Under the pieces are notes generated by a model. That model ran no database searches. It saw only the letters and a list, made by a program, of their open reading frames with translations, and was not told the DNA's origin. The position numbers and the translations under genes were made by a program. Source: Duganella sp. CF517 (GTDB lineage Bacteria > Pseudomonadota > Gammaproteobacteria > Burkholderiales > Burkholderiaceae_D). From it: a DNA stretch of 64,000 nt. Where the stretch lies: positions 930,001 to 994,000 of the forward strand of contig NZ_FODC01000003.1 in NCBI RefSeq assembly GCF_900110275.1, read 5' to 3'. This document shows, piece by piece, positions 47,079 to 56,502 of the stretch (the stretch's first letter is position 1; each line of letters begins with the position of its first letter).

Positions 47079-49193
47079 ATGCCCATTCAATCGATTACCC
47101 GGCCAAGCCGGCCGGCCGCGCCATGGCTCCGCATCTTCAGCATGCTCGTTGCGCTGCCGCTAGCAGCGCACGCCCAGGAAACACAACTATTGCCACCTGC
47201 GCCGACGGTGACGGTCACGGCAAAAAAACAATCCGTCGTCAAAAAAATCGACAAGACCGTCTACGACACGGCCAACATGCCGAGGGCGGCAAACGGCACC
47301 ACGCAGGATGTCTTGCAGTCGACACCCGAGGTATCGGTGTCGGCCGACGGACAAATCGCCGTCAAGGGCAACGCCCAGGTCACGGTACTGATCGACGGCA
47401 AGCCGACGGCGATGATGTCCGGATCGGCCGATGAGCGGGCGACGGCGCTGCAAACCATGAGCGGCGCCGACATCGCCAGCGTGGAAGTCATCACCAATCC
47501 CTCCGCCGCTTACAACGCCAATGGCGGCGCCATCCTGAATATCGTGTTGAAGCGCGACCGCAAGCCCGGCGCCCGCGCACAGGTCCAGGGCAGCGCGGCG
47601 GACCACGGCCTTTGGAACGTCGGCGCGTCGGGCGATGTCACCACCAGGAACATCAGCGTGCACGGCAACCTGGCGTTGCGCCATGACGGCACGGACAAAA
47701 TCCGCGAATCGACGGTGGACTGGAATAACTTTGGCGGCGAGACACGGCGGACCCGCCAGACCTCGGAAGTATTCGTCCGCCGCACCGTTCAAAGCGCGGC
47801 CGTCGGCGTCGACTACACGCTCAGCGATACCGATAGCCTGAGCCTGTCAACCAAATATAACGAGCGCCATTCGCGCCCCGTGTTCGACGTGCTCAACGAG
47901 AACCGCACGGGCGCCGCCGAGACCGTCTATCACCGGATCTCCACCGGCCCCAACGAGCAATCCGACGGCATCGCCAGCCTGAGCTACAACCACCAAGGTG
48001 GCGGCACGGCGCTCAAAGCGATGTTCCAGCACAGCGATACAAAAGGCTTGATCGACAAATCCTACCGCGACGTCTTCATCGTGCCGGCAAGCGCCACCGA
48101 CCACAGTCGCGGCGCCACCAGGCTGGCGCGCCGCCTGAACCAGGCCACGGTCGACTGGAGCCGCCCGTCGGCCTACGGCAAACTGGGCATGGGGCTGGAT
48201 ATCCACGACAAGGTCGACAACATCGACAACTATCAGGCGTCCGTCGATGCCGCGGCAGGCGCCGAGACGGCCGATCCCGCCACCACCAACGGCTACGCCG
48301 TGACGACAACCGTGAGCGCCGCCTATCTGACCGACCAGATCACGCACGGCAAATGGGAAGCGCTGGTGGGCGGACGCGCCGAGCGCATGGCGTTGCGCGT
48401 GAACCCGGCGGAAAGCGGCATGCGGACGCGACATTGGCAGGCGTTCAACCCCAGCCTGCACCTGCGCTATGCCGTGAGCGACAAGGCCGACCTGACGCTC
48501 AGCTACCGCCGCAGCCTGCAAATGCCCGATCCGCGCGATCTCAACCCGTTCACCACCTATGTCGACGCCCAAAACCTCAGCCGTGGCAACCCCGGCCTGA
48601 CGCCGCAACAGCTGACTTCCTGGGAAATCGGCACCGATGCGAGCGTCGCGCAATTCACCGCCGGCCTGAACGCCTTCTATCGCACCAGCAGCAACACGGT
48701 GACCGATGCCCGCGGTTTCGCCGACAATGTGATCGTCACCTCGAAGCAAAATGGCGGGCAGGCCAGCTCGGCCGGCATCAGCGGCGCCGCCACCTGGACG
48801 CCGGACGCCAAGCTGCAGTTGGGCATGGACGGCGGCGTCTATCGGGTGATGCTGCGAACCCCGGACCTTTCCGGTCTCGTGCGCCAAAGCGATATTGCGG
48901 GCTATCTGAACCTGCGGGCGGCGTACGGCGTCGGACCGGACCAATTGTCCCTCGATGCGCATCGTCAGTCGTCCGGCATTTCGCCGCTGGGCCGGTTCGG
49001 CGCCACCAGCAGCGTCAACCTGAGCTGGAAGCACGCGCTGAGCAAGACGCTCAGCCTGACCGTCAACGCCAACGACATTTTCGATGGCAGCCGGCGCACC
49101 TGCGCGACCGACACCAGCACTTTCCGCCAGACCGGCTTCGACCATTTCATCGCGCGGCGACTTTACGTGGGCCTGGTGAAAAAGATCGAGTGA
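47079..49193 (+). CDS. TonB-dependent outer-membrane receptor
   Basis: A 704-residue receptor. I place the start at 47079, because the promoter and palindrome lie upstream of it; the longer frame from 47022 would run through the operator. A signal peptide ends AAHAQ. A plug domain follows (about 45-150; VTVTAKKQ, QVTVLIDGKP, GGAILNIVLKRD), then a beta-barrel of the PF14905 type (about 160-704). The C-terminus ends with an aromatic-containing strand (RRLYVGLVKKIE). It imports an iron complex, copper ligand or other large nutrient; the substrate is not clear. It precedes a copper gene group. Confidence 0.88.
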   Translation: MPIQSITRPSRPAAPWLRIFSMLVALPLAAHAQETQLLPPAPTVTVTAKKQSVVKKIDKTVYDTANMPRAANGTTQDVLQSTPEVSVSADGQIAVKGNAQVTVLIDGKPTAMMSGSADERATALQTMSGADIASVEVITNPSAAYNANGGAILNIVLKRDRKPGARAQVQGSAADHGLWNVGASGDVTTRNISVHGNLALRHDGTDKIRESTVDWNNFGGETRRTRQTSEVFVRRTVQSAAVGVDYTLSDTDSLSLSTKYNERHSRPVFDVLNENRTGAAETVYHRISTGPNEQSDGIASLSYNHQGGGTALKAMFQHSDTKGLIDKSYRDVFIVPASATDHSRGATRLARRLNQATVDWSRPSAYGKLGMGLDIHDKVDNIDNYQASVDAAAGAETADPATTNGYAVTTTVSAAYLTDQITHGKWEALVGGRAERMALRVNPAESGMRTRHWQAFNPSLHLRYAVSDKADLTLSYRRSLQMPDPRDLNPFTTYVDAQNLSRGNPGLTPQQLTSWEIGTDASVAQFTAGLNAFYRTSSNTVTDARGFADNVIVTSKQNGGQASSAGISGAATWTPDAKLQLGMDGGVYRVMLRTPDLSGLVRQSDIAGYLNLRAAYGVGPDQLSLDAHRQSSGISPLGRFGATSSVNLSWKHALSKTLSLTVNANDIFDGSRRTCATDTSTFRQTGFDHFIARRLYVGLVKKIE

Positions 49194-49228
49194 ACCGGCG
49201 CCGCGGCGTTTTCACCTATAATTAGCAC

Positions 49229-49588
49229 ATGGGTAATTTCTTCCACCACCGGCGCCGCACCAGCCTGATCGTCTGCATCGCGATCTTGCTGAACCTGTTG
49301 ACGCCGGCGCTCGGCCAGGCGATGTCGACGCTGCTGCGCGATCCGCTGACGCTGGACATTTGCAGCGCCACCCCGGCCAAGCGCACGCAGGACATGCCGG
49401 CCGCCGGCATGAAGCACTGCGTGTTTTGCGCCACCCACGCAACCCCGGCCGCGCCGCCGCCGTCGATTCCAACGCTGGTCGCGCTGCTCGACGGCCACGA
49501 CGTCTATCCATCCCTCAGTTATCTGTCGCCTTCCCCGCTGGCTGCCTGGTCCGGCGCCAAGCCGCGCGGCCCGCCGTCGCTGTCCTGA
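49229..49588 (+). CDS. DUF2946-like protein
   Basis: A 119-residue protein with an N-terminal signal or anchor (SLIVCIAILLNLLTPALGQA). Two cysteines in the middle (KHCVFC) and a Pro-rich tail match DUF2946, often found beside copper-handling genes in proteobacteria. The start is 35 bases after the receptor gene. It may bind copper or help in its trafficking; the role is unproven. Confidence 0.7.
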   Translation: MGNFFHHRRRTSLIVCIAILLNLLTPALGQAMSTLLRDPLTLDICSATPAKRTQDMPAAGMKHCVFCATHATPAAPPPSIPTLVALLDGHDVYPSLSYLSPSPLAAWSGAKPRGPPSLS

Positions 49589-49674
49589 CCCTCGCTTGAC
49601 GCGCACGATACGCCGCCCTGCCCCACGTCGGGCGCCGCGCGTGCGCACGCTTTTTCATCATCGACAGGATATCT

Positions 49675-50298
49675 ATGCAAAGACGGTATTTCATCTCCAC
49701 GCTCGCGGCCGCGCTCACCGTGCTGGCCACGGCCGCGCCAGGCATGGCCGCGCCGGCCTACAACGGCATCGACGTCACCGGCGCCGCCATCGGCCCGGAC
49801 TACCAGCTGTTTTACGCCGACGGCAAGCCGGCGTCGCTGCGCGACTTCAAAGGCAAATACGTGATGCTGTTCTTCGGCTTCACGCAGTGCCCGGACGTCT
49901 GCCCGACGGCGCTGTCGCGCGCCGTCGAAATCAAACGCCTGCTGGGCGCCGACGGCAACAAGCTGCAAATCGTCTTCGCCACCGTCGACCCCGAGCGCGA
50001 CACCGGCCCGCTGCTGGCCGAATACATGCGCGCCTTCGATCCAACATTCGTCAGCGTGCGCGGCAACCTCGCGCAGACGGCCAAGGCCGCCGCCGACTTC
50101 AAGATCTTCTACCGCAAGGTTCCCAGCGGCAGCTCGTACACGATGGACCACACCGCCATCACCTACGTGTTCGACGCCGACAGCAAGATCCGGCTCGCCT
50201 TCAAACATGACCAATCCGCCCAGCAATGCGCAGACGACCTGCGCAAACTGATGGCGCCCGCACGACCAACCAGCTTCCTGAAAGGACTCTTCCAATGA
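49675..50298 (+). CDS. SCO1/SenC-family copper protein
   Basis: A 207-residue exported thioredoxin-fold protein. The signal peptide ends APGMAA. The copper ligands are Cys72 and Cys76 (QCPDVCPT) and His159 (MDHTAI), all present. SCO proteins deliver copper to the CuA site of cytochrome c oxidase or maintain its thiols. It is translationally coupled (ATGA) to the PCuAC gene, its usual partner, in a copper-delivery module. Confidence 0.93.
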   Translation: MQRRYFISTLAAALTVLATAAPGMAAPAYNGIDVTGAAIGPDYQLFYADGKPASLRDFKGKYVMLFFGFTQCPDVCPTALSRAVEIKRLLGADGNKLQIVFATVDPERDTGPLLAEYMRAFDPTFVSVRGNLAQTAKAAADFKIFYRKVPSGSSYTMDHTAITYVFDADSKIRLAFKHDQSAQQCADDLRKLMAPARPTSFLKGLFQ

Positions 50299-50732
50299 AA
50301 AAACTGCTCTCCCTGCTGCTGCTCGCCGCCCTTCCCGCCCTGGCCCAGGTGACCGTCGGCGAACCGTGGGTGCGCGCCACCGTCGCCGCGCAAAAAGCCA
50401 CCGGCGCCTTCATGACACTGACCTCGACGCAGGGCGCCAAACTGGTCGGCGTAAGCTCGCCGGCCGCCGGCGTGGTCGAAGTGCACGAGATGAAAATGGT
50501 CGACGATGTGATGCGCATGCGCCAGATCACGGCGCTGGAGCTGCCGGCCGGCAAACCGGTCAAGCTCAGCCCCGGCGGCTATCACCTGATGCTGCTGGAA
50601 CTGAAGCAGCCGCTGAAGGCAGGTGCCACCGTGCCGCTGACGCTGGAGATCGAAAACGCGCAGAAGGTGCGCAGCAAGATCGTGGTGGAGGCGCCGGTCA
50701 AACCGCTCAGTACGGCAGCCATGCAGCACTAG
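50295..50732 (+). CDS. PCuAC copper chaperone
   Basis: A 145-residue periplasmic chaperone. The ATG at 50295 overlaps the SCO stop and starts a signal peptide ending LAQ; the upstream frame is rejected. Copper-binding residues follow the PCuAC pattern: His64 with Met66, Met73/Met75, and His97-x-Met99 in GGYHLML. It passes copper(I) to the SCO protein or cytochrome oxidase. Its 3' end overlaps the opposite M50-like gene by 26 bases. Confidence 0.92.
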   Translation: MKKLLSLLLLAALPALAQVTVGEPWVRATVAAQKATGAFMTLTSTQGAKLVGVSSPAAGVVEVHEMKMVDDVMRMRQITALELPAGKPVKLSPGGYHLMLLELKQPLKAGATVPLTLEIENAQKVRSKIVVEAPVKPLSTAAMQH

Positions 50733-51267
50733 TCATCCCCGTGACGCCGGCCACCCACCAGCCGGCGCCAACGATCGGCAAGTACGGCCACGACCGCAGC
50801 GAGATTTTCCAGTCGACGGGGGACGGCCAGAAGGCCAGGAACTGCGGCGCCACGCCGAACGCCAGCGCCACGTCGATCCATTGGAAATGCAGGCCGTAGC
50901 GGGTGCGCCACCACGCCACCAGAAACGGCAGCACCACCACCACGAACGGCGCCAGCGCCGATGGCGCCGCGTTGTACCAGCGCACGCGCGTCAGCCGTAC
51001 CGAGCCCAATTCCCAGCCCTGCCCGACCCGGCGCGGTATCACCGTGAAGGCGGCCGGGCGGGCGCCCGTCAACTTGGCCGCGACGAAATGGGCCAGTTCA
51101 TGGCAAACCGTGCCCGCCAATGTGAACAGGAAAAAGAAGGGATGCCGCGCCGACAAGGCGCGGATCAACAGCGCCAGCAGCAGGGACGGCACCAGGTAGA
51201 TCAGAAGATCGCGATGGTGGCACAGCCAGGCCGGCGCGAGTAGGCTACATTCAAACAGGCTGCTCAT
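50707..51267 (-). CDS. M50-like membrane metallopeptidase
   Basis: A 186-residue protein with about four membrane segments. The zinc motif HELAH sits in the second (TVCHELAHFVAA), as in site-2 proteases. A late Asp typical of M50 (in WPSPVDWKISL) is present. The start is the ATG at 51267, five residues into a slightly longer frame. It is shorter than regulated proteases such as RseP and lacks PDZ domains. It may cut a membrane substrate or be a divergent, non-catalytic relative. Confidence 0.72.
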   Translation of the reverse strand: MSSLFECSLLAPAWLCHHRDLLIYLVPSLLLALLIRALSARHPFFFLFTLAGTVCHELAHFVAAKLTGARPAAFTVIPRRVGQGWELGSVRLTRVRWYNAAPSALAPFVVVVLPFLVAWWRTRYGLHFQWIDVALAFGVAPQFLAFWPSPVDWKISLRSWPYLPIVGAGWWVAGVTGMTSAAWLPY

Positions 51268-51522
51268 ACGGCATCGTCGCACGGTGGCTATCCCACGTCA
51301 ATTCCGATCCCGCCCCGGGCCGGCCAGGCTGCGCAACCCGGCCCGCTACGCGCGCTCGCCGGCCGCCGCCGCGCCAGCGAAAACTCGCCACATATCGTCT
51401 TGTACATACGTCATCGTACAACTAAAATCAACCGAGGAAAACGTTTAACTAGTTGATTTACTTGAACTTAGTTGTAGCCGCCACGGATCGGTATAACCGC
51501 GATACGAATTTTAGATATCTGG
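51268..51522. other. Intergenic region upstream of the sugar-acid transporter
   Basis: A 315-base gap in total with no credible gene. It holds AT-rich stretches and a TTGTAC...GTACAA inverted repeat (51400-51421), besides the promoter described separately. Confidence 0.4.
51400..51421. promoter_or_regulatory. Inverted repeat, possible GntR-type site
   Basis: TTGTAC and GTACAA with a 10-base spacer. It lies about 120 bases before the transporter promoter. The symmetry suggests a dimeric regulator. Confidence 0.4.
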
Positions 51523-51552
51523 TTGTATGATGTCTGATATCTGCGCTATTAT
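51523..51552 (+). promoter_or_regulatory. Promoter of the sugar-acid transporter
   Basis: TTGTAT (51523-51528), 18-base spacer, TATTAT (51547-51552). TATCTGCGC is directly repeated across the -10 (51538-51546 and 51550-51558). AAGGAG lies 7 bases before the ATG. Confidence 0.55.
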
Positions 51553-51582
51553 CTGCGCACACAACATCAGCAAGGAGATCGC

Positions 51583-52935
51583 ATGACGACGCAGCAAGCA
51601 CCAGCAACGCGGGTACGTTGGCTCATTCTGGCCATACTGTTCGCAGTCACCACCATCAATTACGCCGACCGCGCCACCATCGCCATCGCCGGCCCCGAGC
51701 TGAAGAAGCTGCTGGGACTGTCGCCGGTGCAGATGGGCTATGTGTTCTCGGCGTTCGCCTGGTCCTACGTGCTGGCGCAATTGCCGGGCGGCTGGCTGCT
51801 CGACCGCTTCGGCACCAAGATCACCTATTTCTTCAGCATCTTCATGTGGTCGCTGTTCACCCTGCTGATGGGGACGGTCGGCTTCCTGACCGGCGCCGCC
51901 GCGCTGACCGCGCTGTTCTGCCTGCGCCTGGCAGTGGGCGCGTCCGAGGCGCCCTCCTTCCCCGGCAACAGCCGGCTGGCCTCGTCATGGTTCCCGACCG
52001 CCGAGCGCGGCACGGCCGCCGCCATCTTCAACTCGGCGCAATATTTCGCCACCGTGCTGTTCGGTCCGCTAATGGGCTGGCTGGTCCACACCCACGGCTG
52101 GGAAAGCGTGTTCTACGTCATGGGCGGCCTGGGCATCCTGATGTCCTTCATCTGGCTCAAGATGGTGTACGGCCCGAAGGACCACCCGCGCATCAATGCG
52201 GCCGAGCTGGCCTACATCAAGGAAGGTGGCGCGCTGATCGATCTGGAAAGCAAGGATAAAGCGGTCGCCACGACCAAGCTCGACACCGGCTCGGCGATCC
52301 GCCAGCTGCTCGGCAACCGCATGCTGCTGGGTGTCTACATCGGCCAGTACTGCATCAACACGCTGACCTACTTCTTCCTGACCTGGTTCCCGGTTTATCT
52401 TGTGACCGAGCGTCACATGACGATTTTGAAGGCCGGCTTCGTCGCCGCGCTGCCTGCGGTGGCCGGTTTCCTCGGCGGCGTGCTGGGCGGCGTGATCTCG
52501 GACCGTCTGATCAAGCGCGGCTTCTCGCTGTCGGTGGCGCGCAAGACGCCGATCGTCTGCGGCCTGCTGCTGGCGATGTCCATGATCATCTGCAACTACG
52601 TCGAAACCGACTGGCTGGTCATCACCGTGATGTCGCTGGCGTTCTTCGGCAAAGGGATCGGCGCGCTGGGTTGGGCCGTGGTGGCGGACACGTCGCCGAA
52701 GGAAGCAGGCGGCCTGAGCGGCGCCCTGTTCAACACCTTCGGCAACACGGCTGGCATCACCACGCCGATCGTGATCGGCTACATCCTGCAGGAGACCGGC
52801 TCGTTCGCCGGCGCGCTGGTCTTCGTCGGCGCCAACGCCGCCGTCGCCATCCTCTGCTACGTGCTGATGGTGGGCGAAATCAAGCGTTTCGAGTTCAAAA
52901 CGCCGGTGCTCACCAAGCTGCCGCTGGCGGCGTAA
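51583..52935 (+). CDS. MFS transporter of the sugar-acid (GudP-like) type
   Basis: A 450-residue, twelve-helix transporter of the anion:cation symporter family. Helix 1 carries the family sequence TTINYADRATIAIAGPEL; LPGGWLLDRFGTK and the GASEAPSFPGNSRL segment match glucarate/galactarate/galactonate transporters. It would take up a hexarate or hexonate by proton symport. No catabolic genes for such sugars lie near it, so it is an orphan transporter with its own regulated promoter. Confidence 0.85.
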   Translation: MTTQQAPATRVRWLILAILFAVTTINYADRATIAIAGPELKKLLGLSPVQMGYVFSAFAWSYVLAQLPGGWLLDRFGTKITYFFSIFMWSLFTLLMGTVGFLTGAAALTALFCLRLAVGASEAPSFPGNSRLASSWFPTAERGTAAAIFNSAQYFATVLFGPLMGWLVHTHGWESVFYVMGGLGILMSFIWLKMVYGPKDHPRINAAELAYIKEGGALIDLESKDKAVATTKLDTGSAIRQLLGNRMLLGVYIGQYCINTLTYFFLTWFPVYLVTERHMTILKAGFVAALPAVAGFLGGVLGGVISDRLIKRGFSLSVARKTPIVCGLLLAMSMIICNYVETDWLVITVMSLAFFGKGIGALGWAVVADTSPKEAGGLSGALFNTFGNTAGITTPIVIGYILQETGSFAGALVFVGANAAVAILCYVLMVGEIKRFEFKTPVLTKLPLAA

Positions 52936-52971
52936 CCCGGGACCGGCACCGCATCGCCCAAGAGCCACGCA

Positions 52972-53056
52972 GGGGGATTAGGCGGAACGCCGTCATCGTC
53001 CATGCACGCGTCATCGACACGCATGCATGGCCGATGACGCTTCGCTAATCCACCCC
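52972..53056. repeat. Large imperfect inverted repeat between convergent genes
   Basis: The left arm begins GGGGGATTAGGCGGAACGC and the right arm ends GCTTCGCTAATCCACCCC. Both contain GTCATCG and CCATGC blocks and pair over about 35 bases. The arms resemble the GGTGGATTAGCG-type interspersed repeat common in proteobacteria. It probably doubles as a bidirectional terminator. Confidence 0.65.
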
Positions 53057-53075
53057 ACGTGCTTTAGCGGCGGCT

Positions 53076-54251
53076 TTAAAGATATTTGACCCAAGCCATC
53101 GTCGTGCGGCGCTTGAACTGGCCGAACATCTTGCACGGCCAGTACAGCAGCGGTATCAGCAGCGCCGACATCAGCCACACCGCCCAATAGTCGTCGAACT
53201 CGTAGCGCCCGCCGTAATTGGCGCCGAACAGCGCCAGCGCAGCTTCCTGCAGGAACAGCAGCGTGAACAGGTGCAGCAGGTAGTAGAACATCGGCACGCC
53301 GCCAAACACCGCCGCCACGCGCAAGAAACCGTTGTCGCGCCCTTCCAGCCACGCCAGCACCAGGCATCCGCCTCCCAACGTGATCAGCAGGAACGCCAGC
53401 GACGGCGGATATTTGGTCACGTTCAGGAACGACATCACCGTCCTGACCGCCGTCTCGCCGGGCGCCCAGTGCAGCGTTTCGCCATAAATGTTCAGCCCGC
53501 GCAGCACCAGCAGCAGCGCCACCGACACGCATCCGGCGATCAGCAGCGCCTTGCGGCGGTCCGCCGGCGACTGCGACCTGGCGTACCACGGGCCGGCCGC
53601 GTAACCCAGCACAATCACGCCGATCCACGGCAGCAGCGGGTAGCTGACCTTGATCTTCAGCGCCCCTTCCGCCACCAGGTACCCGCGGTCGTGCAGAATC
53701 GTCCAGGGCACGAAGCCCCAGTCACCCGGCGCAAACGAGATCGGCGTCAGCAGGTTATGTCCGAACACGATGAGCAACCCGAGCGCCACCAGCACCTTGC
53801 GCGGCAGCCGATGCAGCAGCGCCAGCGCGATCATCGACAAGCCGATCGCCCAGATCACCTGCAGGTAGATAGTCGCCGGCGGCAAGCGCCCGCTCCAGGA
53901 GATATTGATGACGAAGATTTCCAGCGCCACCAGGAACAGGCCGCGCTTGAGCAGGAAGCCGGTGGCCGGGCGCGCTCCGCTGGCCGGATGCGCATATAGC
54001 CACGCCGATAAGCCGGTGAGGAACACAAAGATCGGCGCGCAAAAGTGCGCCGCGAACCGGCCAAAGAACTGCGCCGGTTCGATCGTCGCGATGTCCATCG
54101 GATCGGGCACCGGCCAGCGCAGGAAAAACCGCTCGCGCACGTGATCGAGCATCATCACCATCATCATCAGCCCGCGCATCACGTCGATCGACGCCACGCG
54201 TCCGCCAAACGCCGGCGCCCTGCTGTCGCTTACAGTCGCATTCACACTCAT
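53076..54251 (-). CDS. DUF1624/HGSNAT-like acyltransferase-type membrane protein
   Basis: A 391-residue, about ten-helix protein. The start is the ATG at 54251 with GGGTGA upstream; a longer frame to 54296 is possible but weaker. The N-terminal helix has the family pattern RVASIDVMRGLMMMVMMLDH, with the His thought to take part in acyl transfer. The family includes transmembrane acyltransferases that modify sugars. No partner genes are adjacent, so the substrate is unknown. Confidence 0.8.
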   Translation of the reverse strand: MSVNATVSDSRAPAFGGRVASIDVMRGLMMMVMMLDHVRERFFLRWPVPDPMDIATIEPAQFFGRFAAHFCAPIFVFLTGLSAWLYAHPASGARPATGFLLKRGLFLVALEIFVINISWSGRLPPATIYLQVIWAIGLSMIALALLHRLPRKVLVALGLLIVFGHNLLTPISFAPGDWGFVPWTILHDRGYLVAEGALKIKVSYPLLPWIGVIVLGYAAGPWYARSQSPADRRKALLIAGCVSVALLLVLRGLNIYGETLHWAPGETAVRTVMSFLNVTKYPPSLAFLLITLGGGCLVLAWLEGRDNGFLRVAAVFGGVPMFYYLLHLFTLLFLQEAALALFGANYGGRYEFDDYWAVWLMSALLIPLLYWPCKMFGQFKRRTTMAWVKYL

Positions 54252-54370
54252 GTCACCCGCTGCACCTATACCTAAGAATGGACTTGCATTATACATGTCA
54301 ACGCAATTGACTTGCGTTAAAGCGTATTGAAGGTATCCGCTGCGCGGGGCGCCGCGAGGCTAGCGGCGGC

Positions 54371-54925
54371 CTATTCCGAGTAGAAGCAACGCCCGCAGGC
54401 CTGCCGGTAGGTCTCGTTGCCGCCGATGCTGATTTGTTCGCCCTCTTTCATCCGCTTGCCATGCTGGTCGACGCGGATGTTCATGGTCGCCTTCTTGCCG
54501 CAGGTGCAGATGTTCTTGAGTTCCTCGATGTCGTCGGCCAGCGCCAGCAGGTAGGCGGAACCCGGGAACGGCTCGCCACGGAAATCGGTGCGCAGGCCGT
54601 AGCTGATCACGGGAATGCCGCGCACTTGCGCCAATTGGTGCAACTGCTGCACCTGCGCCGTCGACAGGAACTGCGCCTCGTCGATCAGCAGGCAGGCGAT
54701 CTTCTGGTCGATCTGGACGAGGAAATCGGTGTCCGCGTCGAACACCTCGGTCTGGCGCTGCGGCCCCAGCCGCGACGTCACCTGTCCCACGCCGTAGCGG
54801 TTGTCGATGGCCGCCGTGAACAGGCGCACCTGCTGACCCTGCTCTTCATAGTTGTGCGCCACTTGCAGCATCGCCGTGGACTTGCCCGCGTTCATCGCAG
54901 AGTATCGAAAATAGAGTTTTGCCAC
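54371..54925 (-). CDS. tdk: Thymidine kinase
   Basis: A 184-residue type II thymidine kinase that phosphorylates thymidine for salvage. The P-loop is SAMNAGKST (about 9-17), the catalytic Glu lies in LLIDEAQF, and a zinc site uses CTC (about 140) and CGRC near the C-terminus. It is divergent from the cystathionine beta-synthase gene across 209 bases. Single-gene unit. Confidence 0.95.
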   Translation of the reverse strand: MAKLYFRYSAMNAGKSTAMLQVAHNYEEQGQQVRLFTAAIDNRYGVGQVTSRLGPQRQTEVFDADTDFLVQIDQKIACLLIDEAQFLSTAQVQQLHQLAQVRGIPVISYGLRTDFRGEPFPGSAYLLALADDIEELKNICTCGKKATMNIRVDQHGKRMKEGEQISIGGNETYRQACGRCFYSE

Positions 54926-55134
54926 TGCCGCCTGCCTTCACCTATGTACCGTCTTGAGGACGGAATTATAAACCGGGGAAACGCCCGATTGGGCAACGCT
55001 ATGATCGTTGAAGCCGGCATATTTCCCCTCCACATCCCCACCGCGCTTGCGCCGCCGCATATCGCCGCCGCTACGAGACGCACCCATCGACGGAAAAAAG
55101 CGCATACTTGCCGGAAAAGCAGCAAGGAGACCTT

Positions 55135-56502
55135 ATGCGCACCCCCGCACTGTTTACCCTGATCGGCAACACGCCACTGATCGAGATTACCCGTCTCGAC
55201 ACCGGCCCCTGCCAACTGTTCCTTAAACTGGAATCGCAAAACCCCGGCGGCTCGATCAAGGACCGCATCGGCATGTCGATGATCGAGGCGGCCGAAGCCG
55301 ATGGCCGCCTCAAGCCCGGCGGCACCATCATCGAGGCGACCGCGGGCAACACCGGCCTCGGTCTGGCGCTGGTCGGCCGGCTCAAGGGCTACCGCGTGCT
55401 ACTGGTCGTGCCGGACAAGATGTCGACCGAAAAAGTGCTGCATCTGAAGGCGCTCGGCGCCGAGGTGCGCACCACCCGCTCCGACGTCGGCAAGGGCCAT
55501 CCCGAGTACTACCAGGACTTCGCCGCGCGCCTGGCCGCCGAAACCCCGGGCGCCTGGTTCGCCGACCAGTTCAACAACCCGGCCAACCCGCTGGCGCACG
55601 AAACCACCACCGGCCCGGAAATCTGGGAGCAGACCGGCCATGACGTCGACGCCATCGTCGTCGGCGTCGGCTCCTCCGGCACCTTGACGGGCTTGACGCG
55701 CTACTTCCGCCGCGTCGCGCCGAATCTGGAATTCGTGCTGGCCGACCCGCAAGGCTCGATCCTGACCGAATACATCGAAACCGGCCGCGTGGCCGACACC
55801 AGCGGCTCGTGGGCGGTCGAAGGCATCGGCGAGGACTTCATCCCCGCCATCGCCGACATGACCGGCGTGCGCAAGGCCTACACCATCACCGACCAGCAAA
55901 GCTTCGACAGCGCCCGCACCTTGCTGCGCGAGGAAGGCATACCGGGCGGCTCGTCGACCGGCACCCTGTTGGCGGCCGCCCTCAAGTACTGCCGCGAGCA
56001 GACCACGCCCAAGCGGGTGGTCAGCTTCGTCTGCGACACCGGCACCCGTTACCTGTCCAAGGTCTACAACGACGGCTGGATGCAGGACCAGGGCCTGCTG
56101 CGCCGCCCGCAGGAGCGCGACCTGCGCGACCTGATCGGCCGCCGCTACGACGCCGGCCAGGTGGTCAGCGTCTCGCCGGAAGACTCGCTGCTGATCGCCT
56201 TCAACCGCATGCGCGCCGCCGACCTGGCGCAACTGCCGGTGATCTCCGCCGGCCGGCTGGTCGGCATCATCGACGAATCGGACCTGCTGCTGACGGTCGA
56301 CACGCAACCGGAGCGCTTCGCCAACCCGGTCGGCGCGACGATGACGCGCCGCCTCGAAACGCTGCATCCGTCGGCCGACCTGCACGCGCTGCGCGCGGTG
56401 CTCGATCGCGGCCTGACGGCGGTGGTGGCCGACGGCGACATCTTCTACGGCCTGATCACCCGCTTCGACCTGCTCAACCATCTCCGAAGGACGCTATCTT
56501 GA
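55135..56502 (+). CDS. cbs: Cystathionine beta-synthase
   Basis: A 455-residue PLP enzyme of transsulfuration, making cystathionine from serine and homocysteine. The ATG at 55135 has AAGGAG upstream; a longer frame is rejected. PLP binds Lys42 in NPGGSIKDRIG, and the phosphate loop is near EATAGNTGLG. Two tandem regulatory CBS domains occupy about 335-455. There is no heme-binding N-terminus. The TTGA overlap couples it to the gamma-lyase gene. Confidence 0.9.
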   Translation: MRTPALFTLIGNTPLIEITRLDTGPCQLFLKLESQNPGGSIKDRIGMSMIEAAEADGRLKPGGTIIEATAGNTGLGLALVGRLKGYRVLLVVPDKMSTEKVLHLKALGAEVRTTRSDVGKGHPEYYQDFAARLAAETPGAWFADQFNNPANPLAHETTTGPEIWEQTGHDVDAIVVGVGSSGTLTGLTRYFRRVAPNLEFVLADPQGSILTEYIETGRVADTSGSWAVEGIGEDFIPAIADMTGVRKAYTITDQQSFDSARTLLREEGIPGGSSTGTLLAAALKYCREQTTPKRVVSFVCDTGTRYLSKVYNDGWMQDQGLLRRPQERDLRDLIGRRYDAGQVVSVSPEDSLLIAFNRMRAADLAQLPVISAGRLVGIIDESDLLLTVDTQPERFANPVGATMTRRLETLHPSADLHALRAVLDRGLTAVVADGDIFYGLITRFDLLNHLRRTLS

